Origin: Lachnospiraceae bacterium
GTDB lineage: Bacteria; Bacillota_A; Clostridia; Lachnospirales; Lachnospiraceae
Assembly (NCBI GenBank): GCA_016287765.1
Contig: JAEEWS010000006.1
Coordinates: 1-64,000 of the forward strand
Direction: 5' to 3'
Length of the DNA stretch: 64,000 nucleotides
Below, in pieces: positions 49,691 through 61,586 of this stretch. A model generated the notes under the pieces. The model worked only from the letters and a program-made list of their open reading frames with translations, did no database searches and had not been told where the DNA came from. Each line of letters begins with the position of its first letter. Within the stretch, counting starts at the first letter, position 1. Both the position numbers and the translations under genes were made by a program.

Positions 49691-52612
49691 TTACAAAAGA
49701 GCTTCCACAGTCTTAAACAAATCCCTGCACTCTTCCACATTTTCGGAAGCCCCGATAACGCATATGTTTCCTGTATCCAATACGGCACGGACAAGAGCAG
49801 CGGATCTTCTGATATCCTCAGACGTACAGTTAAGTGCTTCCGCACGTCTTTCCATTATATCCTCGTAGGTCTTCCCTGTCATATAAGCCGAGAATGATCT
49901 TTCTCCCGCCTGTCGGGGAGTCAGAGGAGCATCGATCCTACCGAAAGTTCCTATTATAGCCTTGGACATCTCTCTGTCATCAGCTTCAAAATTCTCAAGA
50001 TAATCCGTGATCTTCTCAAATATCTCGTTTGTTTCCCTGAGATGAGGATCTCTGTAGGATCCCAGGAACATATTTCCCGAATCCGCTGCAACATTGAACA
50101 TTGCGCCATAAGCTCCGCCCTTCACACGGATCTCATTCCAAAGATAACCGTAGCTGAGCATGGACGAGAGGACTGACAATACGCCGGAAGCCTTAAAGCC
50201 TGCCTTCTTGTAATTGCCGCCTCTTCCCACATACTGCACCTGTCCGGGAGTCTTGAAGCCCTCATTCTTAACCGAAGGATGAAATCTGAGCACATTGGGC
50301 TGTCTCTTTGAAGGCAGCATTGCATATATACTCTCGATACCCTTCCTGCATTTATCAAGTCCTTCTTTATCGGCTATAATGCTGACGATCAGATTTTCTC
50401 TGGTAAATATCTTTTCGGCAACGGCGTTGAACTTTTCTGCATATGCCTTGCCATCCCTGTCGTAATTATCCGTATATCTCTTAATGGCACGATAATAACC
50501 GACACCCGAGATCAGGTCATCGAACACACCTTCTTCGGAATCATATGCCTTGAGGCGGATGGATGCAATCTTGGAACCGTTGCTCATGAGACGGGATTCT
50601 ATAATGGATCTGTTTTCCAGCGCGATCTCACGGTCTCTCTTAAGGTCTGTATATTTCGATCCGGAAATGATCTCTCTGATAAGCTCAAAGGTCTTATCGA
50701 TCTGATCATAGAGACAGGATCCGGAAACATATAAAACAGGAGTAAATTTATTATAATCCTTTGAATCCGTGTAATAATCAAGAGATGGACTAATGCCGCC
50801 GGTATACATGTTGATCTCGTCGTTCAGTTCACTGTAGGAGTGAAGGTTTGTATCCACAAGACCGAGCATGTCATTGATAAGCAGGGCATATATCATCTCG
50901 TCACCGGTAAGACAGCTTATCTTAAAGTTCAATTTGATATAGGCAATACCGTTGGTATCGTAATCATGCCAGATCACATCTCCAAGATAAGGCATAACCT
51001 TCTCATTCATGAATTTTTTGCTTTCCTTCTTTATGTCGGAGATCTCCAGAAGCGGGATCTTCTTCATATCCTCCTCAGGAGAAGGCTCAGCCTGATACTT
51101 CTTAAGTTTTGCCGTATCGGCAATGAGCTTTTCTATCTCTTCCTTTGAAAGGGATGCTTTGTAATCCTTAAGCTTTTGGGTAAGCTCCTTCTTTTTATCA
51201 TCATTAAGCCCTACCTTGGGCTTAAGTGTGAGAAGGACACCATGTTCGGCATTAAGGAAATACTTTTGGATCAGTTCTTCGAACCAGCCTGTACCCACCT
51301 TTTTACGAAGCTCATTGTAAGCTTCTCCCATATGCATGGTATTAAATACCATATCATCGTTATAAAGCCAGGTGGAAAGGGCTGTGATACCGTACATGAG
51401 TCCCTTGGGATAGCCGCCGAAGTCAGCTTCTCTGTATTTAAATTCCTGAGAATTGATGGCTGCATTTATGGTATTTACACTCAAGCCTTCCTTAACACAC
51501 CTTTCAAGGCTGTCCTTTAAGATCTTTCTGAACTTTTCCTCAAGACCCGGCTTACCGTTCTTAACGCCCACAACAAAGTAGGGCTGGAGACATTCTCCGT
51601 CGTAGTAATCCACCACATCATCGCCAATGCCCGCATCGATAAGAGCCTGACGAACAGGTGCTCCGGGTGCTCCGAAAAGGCAATAATCCAATACTTCAAA
51701 GCCAAGTCCCTTAAGAAGGTCCTGATTGTCTCCCGCAAACACGCTTAAGGAATAATAAACGCCTTTTCCGTCTTCTCTTTCTTCATCCACGGAATAAAAC
51801 ATCTCCTTGGTCTTAATAGTTCCGAAGGGCTTCTGTACTTTAATGGAAGAATCCACTTCGATCCTGTCAAAGGAAGAAAGGTACTCTTCATCCATCCAGG
51901 AAAGCTGTTCCTCCACGTCCACATCTCCGTAAAGCCAGATGTAACTGTTGGAGGGATGATAAAAGGTCTTATGGAAAGCTCTGTACTCTTCTATGGAAAG
52001 CTCGGGGATCACTTCCGGATCTCCGCCTGATTCAACACCATATTCCGTATCCGGGAAAAGCACATCCATTCCTCTTCTGGAAAAAATGGAATCAGGATTG
52101 GAAAAAACGCCCTTCATTTCGGAATAAACAACACCGTTTATCTTAACGTCATCATCTTCATTGTCCAGTTCGTAATGCCATCCTTCCTGTTTGAAGATCT
52201 CATCCACCTTATGAAGATTAGGATGAAAAACCGCATCCAGATACACGTTCTCCAGATTTCTGAAATCCTTGTCATTGCAGCTGGCAACAGGATACATGGT
52301 CTTATCGGCGGAGGTAAAAGCATTAAGGAACGTATTCAGCGAACCTTTTATAAGCTCAACAAAAGGATCCTTTGCGGGGAACTTCTCGGATCCGCAAAGA
52401 ACCGTATGCTCTGTAATATGTGCCACACCTGTGGAATTCTTGGGAGGTGTCTTGAAGCTTATGCAAAACACCTTGTTTTCATCATTGTTTTTAACAACGC
52501 CAATACGGGCACCCGTCTTCTTGTGTCTGAACAAAAAGCCTGTGCCCTTAACGTCAGCCAGTTCCTCACTTCTTAAGAGTTCATAGCCGGGAATATTATT
52601 AAATTGATCCAT
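49691..52612 (-). CDS. M16C family metallopeptidase (presequence-protease-like)
   Basis: A 973-residue zinc peptidase of the insulinase superfamily, M16C subgroup. The inverted zinc motif HITEH (about residues 64-68) is followed by TVLCGSEKFPAKDPF, a hallmark of the PreP/falcilysin group, and by the downstream Glu ligand region near YSEMKGVFSN. Four homologous domains form a closed chamber that degrades peptides up to about 65 residues. Bacterial members are cytoplasmic; no signal peptide is seen here. It overlaps the PilZ gene by 14 bases. Confidence 0.93.
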   Translation of the reverse strand: MDQFNNIPGYELLRSEELADVKGTGFLFRHKKTGARIGVVKNNDENKVFCISFKTPPKNSTGVAHITEHTVLCGSEKFPAKDPFVELIKGSLNTFLNAFTSADKTMYPVASCNDKDFRNLENVYLDAVFHPNLHKVDEIFKQEGWHYELDNEDDDVKINGVVYSEMKGVFSNPDSIFSRRGMDVLFPDTEYGVESGGDPEVIPELSIEEYRAFHKTFYHPSNSYIWLYGDVDVEEQLSWMDEEYLSSFDRIEVDSSIKVQKPFGTIKTKEMFYSVDEEREDGKGVYYSLSVFAGDNQDLLKGLGFEVLDYCLFGAPGAPVRQALIDAGIGDDVVDYYDGECLQPYFVVGVKNGKPGLEEKFRKILKDSLERCVKEGLSVNTINAAINSQEFKYREADFGGYPKGLMYGITALSTWLYNDDMVFNTMHMGEAYNELRKKVGTGWFEELIQKYFLNAEHGVLLTLKPKVGLNDDKKKELTQKLKDYKASLSKEEIEKLIADTAKLKKYQAEPSPEEDMKKIPLLEISDIKKESKKFMNEKVMPYLGDVIWHDYDTNGIAYIKLNFKISCLTGDEMIYALLINDMLGLVDTNLHSYSELNDEINMYTGGISPSLDYYTDSKDYNKFTPVLYVSGSCLYDQIDKTFELIREIISGSKYTDLKRDREIALENRSIIESRLMSNGSKIASIRLKAYDSEEGVFDDLISGVGYYRAIKRYTDNYDRDGKAYAEKFNAVAEKIFTRENLIVSIIADKEGLDKCRKGIESIYAMLPSKRQPNVLRFHPSVKNEGFKTPGQVQYVGRGGNYKKAGFKASGVLSVLSSMLSYGYLWNEIRVKGGAYGAMFNVAADSGNMFLGSYRDPHLRETNEIFEKITDYLENFEADDREMSKAIIGTFGRIDAPLTPRQAGERSFSAYMTGKTYEDIMERRAEALNCTSEDIRRSAALVRAVLDTGNICVIGASENVEECRDLFKTVEALL

Positions 52613-52970
52613 TCTCTTCTGCCTTTCTTTCGAAGTCGTCGAAAATATAGCTCAGTACAGAGGCAAGTCCGATAAATGTGCAACCGTAAGCATATTCACC
52701 GTCTTCTTTTTCTTGCTTTCTGATGATCTGAACAACACAGAAGAGTACATTTTCGCTGTCACCAAGTTCAAGCTTCGCATTGAAATAGTAATCAACGGGG
52801 AAATCGCCCTTTGACCTGAAACCGATTCCCTGTCTTGAAACATCCGTTACCGTAATGGGAACGGCTGTTTCGATCTTTTCAATATCCGCTTGCTTGAAAA
52901 GTTTGGAAATCGCAAGTTCAAGTCTGACAGGTATTCTTTTACTTCTACGTTTTTCAACTATGTCAGACAT
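52599..52970 (-). CDS. PilZ domain protein (cyclic-di-GMP receptor)
   Basis: A 123-residue single-domain protein. The two binding motifs of PilZ are seen: RRSKRIPVRL (RxxxR, residues 8-17) and TDVSRQGIGF (D/NxSxxG, about 43-52). Both are typical of functional receptors. It probably changes motility or attachment in response to cyclic di-GMP; the effector partner is unknown. It sits between guaB and the M16C gene; the purine link (guaB makes XMP for GTP) may be coincidence. Confidence 0.85.
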   Translation of the reverse strand: MSDIVEKRRSKRIPVRLELAISKLFKQADIEKIETAVPITVTDVSRQGIGFRSKGDFPVDYYFNAKLELGDSENVLFCVVQIIRKQEKEDGEYAYGCTFIGLASVLSYIFDDFERKAEENGSI

Positions 52971-52989
52971 ACCTTCTCAAACTCCTTTG

Positions 52990-54474
<1,485 letters not shown>

Positions 54475-54517
54475 TTATTTTACCTATTATAATCTCGAAA
54501 AAAAATTAAAGCAAGCA

Positions 54518-54556
54518 ACAAAAATGCTGTCATTCATTGTTAAAATGAATGACAGC
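54518..54556 (-). terminator. terminator of the DUF6106-like gene
   Basis: On the minus strand GCTGTCATTCATT and AATGAATGACAGC form a perfect 13-bp stem with a five-base loop, then ATTTTTG. Confidence 0.85.
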
Positions 54557-54601
54557 GATTAGTGTATTTAATGACCTGTTTGACTGACCGTTCTGAAAGG
54601 C

Positions 54602-55105
54602 TTAGTATTCAACGACTTTCCTGGGGCCCTTTTGTTTCATTCTGCGGATCATATCCTCAGAAGGTTCAAAATAATACATGGTATTCTGTTCACCTGCTGT
54701 GGTCACAAGTCCCCAGACTCTGGCGTTTTCCTCTCGGCTGGAGAAGTCTACTTTACGCACGCCTTCTCTGTTATATCCCGCAAGGGCATTGGATTTAACA
54801 GGTGCACATACAACCACCTGATCCATGTCAACCCGTGCCAGATGCTTACGTCTGTCGCCGTTCATGATCTTATCAAAATCCAGCTGTCCGTCGCAAAAGA
54901 CATATTCATACTCAACATTGAGCCTGGGAAAGTAGAAATAAGCTCCTATACCCAGTGCCACTCCTATAAGAAGTATCAATGTCTGTCCGAAGAGAAATGC
55001 AGCCATAACACTTATTATTATGCCCAAAAAGAACACTGCCTTTATAACTGTGTCTCCGGCTGTTTTACGTTTCTTTGCTCTTGCTTCGCAGTAATTACCT
55101 TCCAT
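54602..55105 (-). CDS. DUF6106-like membrane protein
   Basis: A 167-residue protein resembling the DUF6106 family, function unknown. Two adjacent membrane segments (about residues 20-58, with FFLGIIISVMAAFLFGQ and LILLIGVALGIGAYFYF) are followed by a cytoplasmic C-terminal domain (about 65-167) with EYEYVFCDGQLDFDKIMNG. The latter resembles a small PH-like or bacterial-membrane-associated fold by general look only. It lies downstream of groEL in the same direction, 36 bases away, and is ended by a strong terminator. Confidence 0.6.
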   Translation of the reverse strand: MEGNYCEARAKKRKTAGDTVIKAVFFLGIIISVMAAFLFGQTLILLIGVALGIGAYFYFPRLNVEYEYVFCDGQLDFDKIMNGDRRKHLARVDMDQVVVCAPVKSNALAGYNREGVRKVDFSSREENARVWGLVTTAGEQNTMYYFEPSEDMIRRMKQKGPRKVVEY

Positions 55106-55141
55106 ATCCTGTCGTCCTATCTTTAATTATTTAGGCAAGTT

Positions 55142-56773
<1,632 letters not shown>

Positions 56774-56781
56774 TCATCTCC

Positions 56782-57069
56782 TTAGTCTTCTACAATTGCT
56801 ACTATATCGCTCTGTTTAACAACAACAAATTCCTCGTTGCCGAGTTTTACTTCTGTTCCGGAATATTTGGAATAGATAACCTTGTTTCCAACCTTAACCT
56901 GCATAGGTATTTCCTTGCCGTCAACCATTCCTCCGGGTCCTACAGCAATTACTTCAGCCTGCTGAGGCTTTTCCTGTGCCTGTCCGGGAAGAACGATCCC
57001 CGACTTTGTTGTTTCCTCAGCCTTAAGCTGCTTTAAAACCACCTTGTCACCCAACGGTACTAATCTCAT
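56782..57069 (-). CDS. groS: co-chaperonin GroES
   Basis: A 95-residue lid protein of the GroEL chamber. MRLVPLGDKVVLKQ starts the family sequence; the mobile loop TTKSGIVLPGQAQEKPQ and VGNKVIYSKYSG are clear. The start at MRLVPLG is chosen by AGGAGG upstream; longer in-frame readings extend into the CIRCE region. It is the first gene of the operon. Confidence 0.98.
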   Translation of the reverse strand: MRLVPLGDKVVLKQLKAEETTKSGIVLPGQAQEKPQQAEVIAVGPGGMVDGKEIPMQVKVGNKVIYSKYSGTEVKLGNEEFVVVKQSDIVAIVED

Positions 57070-57109
57070 ATTATTTTTCCTCCTTAGAGTCATTTCGATT
57101 ATTCGGTTA

Positions 57110-57136
57110 TTAGCACTCATTTAATCTGAGTGCTAA
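57110..57136 (-). promoter_or_regulatory. CIRCE operator (HrcA binding site)
   Basis: TTAGCACTC, nine bases and GAGTGCTAA, a perfect match to the CIRCE consensus. It sits between the promoter and groES, where HrcA would repress transcription in the absence of heat stress. Confidence 0.97.
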
Positions 57137-57148
57137 ACGCTGTAACAT

Positions 57149-57176
57149 ATATTAACACAAAACCCGAAAAAGTCAA
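57149..57176 (-). promoter_or_regulatory. promoter of groES-groEL
   Basis: On the minus strand TTGACT (57171-57176), 16 bases and TAATAT (57149-57154), 12 bases upstream of CIRCE. Confidence 0.8.
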
Positions 57177-57202
57177 CATGATTATAAAAATTTTACTATT
57201 CT

Positions 57203-57238
57203 CAAAAAAACACCGGAGCCTATTGTGGACGCTCCGGT
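57203..57238 (-). terminator. terminator embedded in the end of the DUF6062 gene
   Basis: On the minus strand ACCGGAGC and GCTCCGGT are followed by G and seven T. The 5' arm lies in the last codons of the DUF6062 gene, and the stop codon TAG is in the loop. Confidence 0.85.
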
Positions 57239-57960
57239 TTGTAATAGATCGAATTCTGTTTGAGCATTGTGCGCTGTATGGCATCCCTGGAATCCTTCCA
57301 GGGAGCATCCGTGTACCTGTAATCGAATTTATCGATGAACCAGGACAGGTCATCCCGCACCCTTTTCATATTATTAATATAGATATCCGAGCATACCTTC
57401 GTGAACTCCTCTGCCCGGGATGCATCCATTTCGGATGAACATTTTTTAAGTATCAGACTGTAATGTTCATTGCAAAATCCCTTAGACTCTTTAAATCTCG
57501 AACGGAAATCGGAATCCGTAGAATACAGGTAGAACATGGTATCAATGTATCTGTCAAATACCTCATCTATCCTGGAACAGACATAACAGGTGCATTTAAG
57601 CCTGTCCAGATACTCAGACACCTTATTGCCGCTGTCCTCTCCCTTCTTAAAAAGGGACTTCTTTTTAACGGATCCCTGACTTTTCTGTGCCTTTTCCACT
57701 TCACCTATCATGCGGTCCGCATGGGTCTTAAGCATAAGTGCCAGGCCAAGTCTGTTCCCCCGTTCATACATTTTCTCCACATGTCTTTCACAAAACCCCA
57801 TACGATCGGTAACCATTCTCACGTCATCTTCCATATAGCTGGGGCCCAGTGTAAACTCCAACGCACTTTCTTCTATGGAATGATACATGGAACATATGGG
57901 GCATTCCGTTTTTTCATCAAAGGCTTCATTTACCGGAATAGTGTACAACTGTTCCTTCAT
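57220..57960 (-). CDS. DUF6062-like Cys-rich protein
   Basis: A 246-residue protein of the DUF6062 type, function unknown. It has a CPIC motif in TECPICSMYHSIEESALEF (residues about 19-22), a GFCERH, a CTCYVCSRID and a GFCNEH, eight cysteines arranged as zinc-finger-like knuckles. It is predicted cytoplasmic, helical, and probably metal-binding. It follows the DUF2225 gene by three bases, and both are Cys-rich, suggesting a shared process. Its gene ends inside the terminator. Confidence 0.7.
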   Translation of the reverse strand: MKEQLYTIPVNEAFDEKTECPICSMYHSIEESALEFTLGPSYMEDDVRMVTDRMGFCERHVEKMYERGNRLGLALMLKTHADRMIGEVEKAQKSQGSVKKKSLFKKGEDSGNKVSEYLDRLKCTCYVCSRIDEVFDRYIDTMFYLYSTDSDFRSRFKESKGFCNEHYSLILKKCSSEMDASRAEEFTKVCSDIYINNMKRVRDDLSWFIDKFDYRYTDAPWKDSRDAIQRTMLKQNSIYYKPERPQ

Positions 57961-57962
57961 TA

Positions 57963-58817
57963 TCAGCTTTCCTTTCTTCCGGTAGCTTCGTAGATACGAT
58001 CCTTCATATCCCTGGCCTTTTCCTTTATACGATCATTCACATTCTTCGCCGTGATAACCCTTGCACATAGGCGAAGCGCATCGTCATATTTTCCGATCTT
58101 TCTTGCAAGCTCTGCAGAGAGATAAGTAACGGTAACTTCATCCATTCCGCACATGGGAAAGTTTTCTTTGGAAAATGCTTCCGTAAATCCCTCATAGGCA
58201 TTTGTGATGGCTTCTTTTTCCTGATCTGCCAGATCTTTTCTGACTTTTTCAATGTTAGGGGTATTTGCCGGAAGGCTTTCGCTCTTTCCTCTTAAAAGCC
58301 ATGCCATCTTGAGACAGGTGTAGGCCTTTTCGCTTGCCTTGCCCCTCTTTACTATAGCGCAGAGTAAGGCAAGCTTGTGTCTGGTAAGCGCATCATCATA
58401 AGTCATGATGTCTCCCGGCTCATCTATGCCTTTAAAAGCCCTGCATACGTTTTCTCGAAGCAATTTCATCTGTCCCGAGGTGGGATTGATGTTAAAATAT
58501 CTGGTAAGCACGGAGTAACCGCAATAAGGGCAGGTAACCGCATCATACTTAAGCGTATCAAACTGATAACGTGGGCGAAGATCACTGTCCGAGCCTACCA
58601 GCTTCACCTTTCCGGTTCTAACGGTTCTCGCCTTATATTCTTTATCACAGACAGGACACTTATAGGTTTTATCAAAAATAAAATCCTCTTCCCTAAGCTC
58701 TACCTGTTCTTTCTTTTTCTTTTGTGCGGCTTCAACCTTTGACTTCTCATCTTCAAAGATCTTTACTTCGGAAAGTCCGCTCATTCCGATATTTTCAAGT
58801 CCTGAGAGTAATCCCAT
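57963..58817 (-). CDS. DUF2225 family protein
   Basis: A 284-residue protein with two Cys-x2-Cys motifs, CPVCDKEYKAR and TCPYCGYSVLTRYF (about residues 54-64 and 99-112), forming a probable zinc ribbon, followed by tetratricopeptide-like helices. DUF2225 has no established function. The start at MGLLSGLENIG is chosen by GGAGG just upstream. It is coupled to the DUF6062 gene. Confidence 0.85.
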   Translation of the reverse strand: MGLLSGLENIGMSGLSEVKIFEDEKSKVEAAQKKKKEQVELREEDFIFDKTYKCPVCDKEYKARTVRTGKVKLVGSDSDLRPRYQFDTLKYDAVTCPYCGYSVLTRYFNINPTSGQMKLLRENVCRAFKGIDEPGDIMTYDDALTRHKLALLCAIVKRGKASEKAYTCLKMAWLLRGKSESLPANTPNIEKVRKDLADQEKEAITNAYEGFTEAFSKENFPMCGMDEVTVTYLSAELARKIGKYDDALRLCARVITAKNVNDRIKEKARDMKDRIYEATGRKES

Positions 58818-58912
58818 TGCTTTTCCTCCGGCTAAAACAGTAAATATACCGTATAACATTTTAAGTCAACAGCATTTAAAATTCAAGTAAAAATGCCATT
58901 AATAACCTTATA

Positions 58913-60052
58913 TTAATCTAAATTATGATCTTTCCGATATTTTGCAAGAAGGAGGTCCACCACTCTTCCGTAGCTTTCCACTCCGTCATCCTGATCATTG
59001 GCCTTAAGATAGTTATCATTAAGCTCAGTGGTTACCTCTGATACCACCTTGGCCTTTTCAAACTGCTTCCAATATTCACGATTTGCTTCCAGATCCAACC
59101 ACATTCCCGGATCATAATGCTCGCTTATGGTCTTGGCATACAGATCCATGTTCTTTCCCGCCAAGGCATTTGCCGTGTAATTAAAGGCAAGCATTGTACC
59201 CGAGTATCTGAGATCGTGGCTGTCCGAGTCCATACATACCATATAGGAGATAAAATTTGCCTCGTCTTCTCTTATAAAGCCTCTTAAATGTGCCAGTTCA
59301 TGACACATGGTGGATCCGATCTCATAAGCGGTGATATCCACATCCACATTGGCTTCCATTGTCCAACAGGTGTAAAGCCCTATAATATTCGTATAGGACA
59401 TGAGGTGGGAAAACATGACACACTTGGGTGCCGGATAAGGTCCCGAGAAGATGGGATATTTTTCCGAAAAACCTGCATAGGCTTTCTTGGCCTCTTTGCC
59501 CAGCATTTGCGGAGTATCCGGAAGTATATATACACCCTTATCGTTAAAAGTAGTGAGCTGTGCTCTCTCCTCTATTGCCGTATCCGCCAGTTCTCCCAAA
59601 AGGGCTGCCAGTTCCTCGGCGGAAGAATCTCTGGTCTCCAATTCAAAATAGGTACTTACGGGATATCTGTAATAGTTTATGCCGCATCCGAAACAATAGA
59701 AGAACCAGATTACAGATCCCATACAAGCGGCATTTAATATAAACGTAAGGATCCGGTAAAGAAAATCCTTTTTGTTTTTGACCAGTTTTACAATAAAGCC
59801 TGCGATCAATGCTATTGCAAGAAACGGAGCCGTTATGATCATAAATTCAGCTACAGAAAAAGGGAAGATTCCGGTAATAGCGGATATACCCACGGACATC
59901 CATTTAAATATATGCCTGCCAAAGATCTCCTCGGCAAAAAAGCTGCTCTTCTCCGCGATTTTAAGACACACTTCACCTATCACCGCCAAAAGGAGTATCA
60001 GCGTTCGTTTTCTTAAAAATGATCTTTTTAAGGTATCCTTTAAAGATTTCAT
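58913..60052 (-). CDS. DUF3810 family membrane metalloprotease-like protein
   Basis: A 379-residue protein with three N-terminal membrane segments (about residues 15-115) and a large outer domain. The motif MCHELAHLRGFIREDEANF (about 255-273) holds HExxH-like HELAH plus a following Glu, the zinc site of a gluzincin. DUF3810 is of unknown function but probably a membrane peptidase. It overlaps the LytS-type kinase by four bases, so the kinase may sense or regulate it (inference). Confidence 0.85.
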   Translation of the reverse strand: MKSLKDTLKRSFLRKRTLILLLAVIGEVCLKIAEKSSFFAEEIFGRHIFKWMSVGISAITGIFPFSVAEFMIITAPFLAIALIAGFIVKLVKNKKDFLYRILTFILNAACMGSVIWFFYCFGCGINYYRYPVSTYFELETRDSSAEELAALLGELADTAIEERAQLTTFNDKGVYILPDTPQMLGKEAKKAYAGFSEKYPIFSGPYPAPKCVMFSHLMSYTNIIGLYTCWTMEANVDVDITAYEIGSTMCHELAHLRGFIREDEANFISYMVCMDSDSHDLRYSGTMLAFNYTANALAGKNMDLYAKTISEHYDPGMWLDLEANREYWKQFEKAKVVSEVTTELNDNYLKANDQDDGVESYGRVVDLLLAKYRKDHNLD

Positions 60053-61356
60053 AGGCCTAGATTATCGTTTTCACCGGAGCCTTTCTTGGGAACATTCACG
60101 GTAACTATGGTACCCACCCCCACAATGCTCTCAACCTTCATTGTTGCATTGGACATGGCCTTAAGTCTGTCTCTTACATTTTCCATACCGATGTGTTCCT
60201 TGCCGTCATCAGGTCTCTGACCGGTTTCAAATCCTATACCGTCATCCGAAATGGTGATCTCATAGGAATCGGCTTTTTCACGGGTAGATATCTTAAGGGT
60301 CCCTGTCCCGGATGTTTTATTGCAGATACCGTGTTTAACGGCGTTTTCAGCCAAAGGCTGGATGGTAAGAGGCGGGATAAGAAAATCCGTAGCCTGAATG
60401 TCCATAATGACTTTCAATCTGTCATCAAAGCGCAGTTTTTCAAGTTCCAGATAGGTACTTACATGCTCCAGCTCACTGCTGAAAGGAACCGGCATACGTT
60501 TGTTGACGGAATCGATATTCTTACGCAGATATCTGGAGAAATTCAAAGTAGCTTTTTTTGCTTCCTGAGGATTTTTGTCACAGAGAGCCGCAATGGTGGT
60601 CAGGCTGTTGTACATGAAATGGGGCTGGATCTGGCTCAGCATGATGGATATCCTGCTCTCTGCCAGCTCCTTTTGCTGTCTTTCAAGCAAAAAGGCCTGT
60701 TCCGACTTGATGTTAAAGAACAGAACATACACACCTATGGCCGCAAAGCAGAAAGAAACGGGCAGTCCTGTTTTGATCTGAATGAACACACCTATCAAAG
60801 GTAAGGAAATATGGATAAGCGTTCCCAGCCAGGCGTTTTTGTAAATGTTCGATCTGTATTTTATAAAAAGGAAAATATCAAAAATGACGGGAATTCCGGC
60901 CAAAATATATGCCACCAGATTAAAATCACCACTGACGTATTCATTTTTGGAATTTATGGTATAATAGAAACCGAACTTAAGATTGAGCAGTAACAGCAGT
61001 TCATAGATCGCTCCGTACTCAAACATTCCAAGCCTTACCATGTTCCTTTTGTAAGGAGCTATCTGAAGATAACAGCAAAGATAATTGGTGTAGATAAGAG
61101 CAAGGATGCCTCCCACTCCGAACTGGACATAAGCAGCCACCTTAAAGATATAAGGATACCAGGGCTGATCAAGACCGCGAAAAGCACAAAGGGGTATGTT
61201 GCTGATCAATTGTATGAAAACAACGGCACAAAGAAGTGAAAAGAAATAATCGGATCTGTCGTGCCGGTCATATTTAAACAGATTATATATTAAGAGAATA
61301 AAGGTAAATATAGCACATGTATAACTAAGTGTGATTATCGTCTGTGGTGAGACCAT
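60049..61356 (-). CDS. LytS-type sensor histidine kinase
   Basis: A 435-residue membrane kinase with about six or seven membrane segments (residues 5-215), then the His_kinase domain with QIQPHFMYNSLTTIAALCDK (phosphorylated His) and an HATPase with NAVKHGI and SDDGIGFETG. Similar proteins pair with a LytTR response regulator; none is in the window. It is translationally coupled to the DUF3810 gene downstream. The start is near a tRNA-Gly gene on the same strand. Confidence 0.9.
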   Translation of the reverse strand: MVSPQTIITLSYTCAIFTFILLIYNLFKYDRHDRSDYFFSLLCAVVFIQLISNIPLCAFRGLDQPWYPYIFKVAAYVQFGVGGILALIYTNYLCCYLQIAPYKRNMVRLGMFEYGAIYELLLLLNLKFGFYYTINSKNEYVSGDFNLVAYILAGIPVIFDIFLFIKYRSNIYKNAWLGTLIHISLPLIGVFIQIKTGLPVSFCFAAIGVYVLFFNIKSEQAFLLERQQKELAESRISIMLSQIQPHFMYNSLTTIAALCDKNPQEAKKATLNFSRYLRKNIDSVNKRMPVPFSSELEHVSTYLELEKLRFDDRLKVIMDIQATDFLIPPLTIQPLAENAVKHGICNKTSGTGTLKISTREKADSYEITISDDGIGFETGQRPDDGKEHIGMENVRDRLKAMSNATMKVESIVGVGTIVTVNVPKKGSGENDNLGL

Positions 61357-61440
61357 TGCTTACCTCCCTGCCTCTAAAATGTATAATGCGGATATCGCAG
61401 ATCCATGTACTGGGACAAGATCGCTAAATCCGCATACTGA

Positions 61441-61511
61441 AGCAGGCGGCGGGAGTCGAACCCGTCTCGTCGGCTTGGGAAGCCAAAATTTTACCGATAA
61501 ACCACGCCTGC
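61441..61511 (-). tRNA. tRNA-Gly (anticodon CCC)
   Basis: Acceptor GCAGGCG pairs with CGCCTGC, anticodon stem TTGGC-type arm with loop TTCCCAA, T-loop TTCGACT. CCC reads glycine GGG. No CCA is encoded. Confidence 0.92.
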
Positions 61512-61586
61512 AAATTATAGGCATAAGTCTATCACAATCAGCGATTTTTCTCAACAACAAATTTATCAAATTACGGAGAGCAAGAA

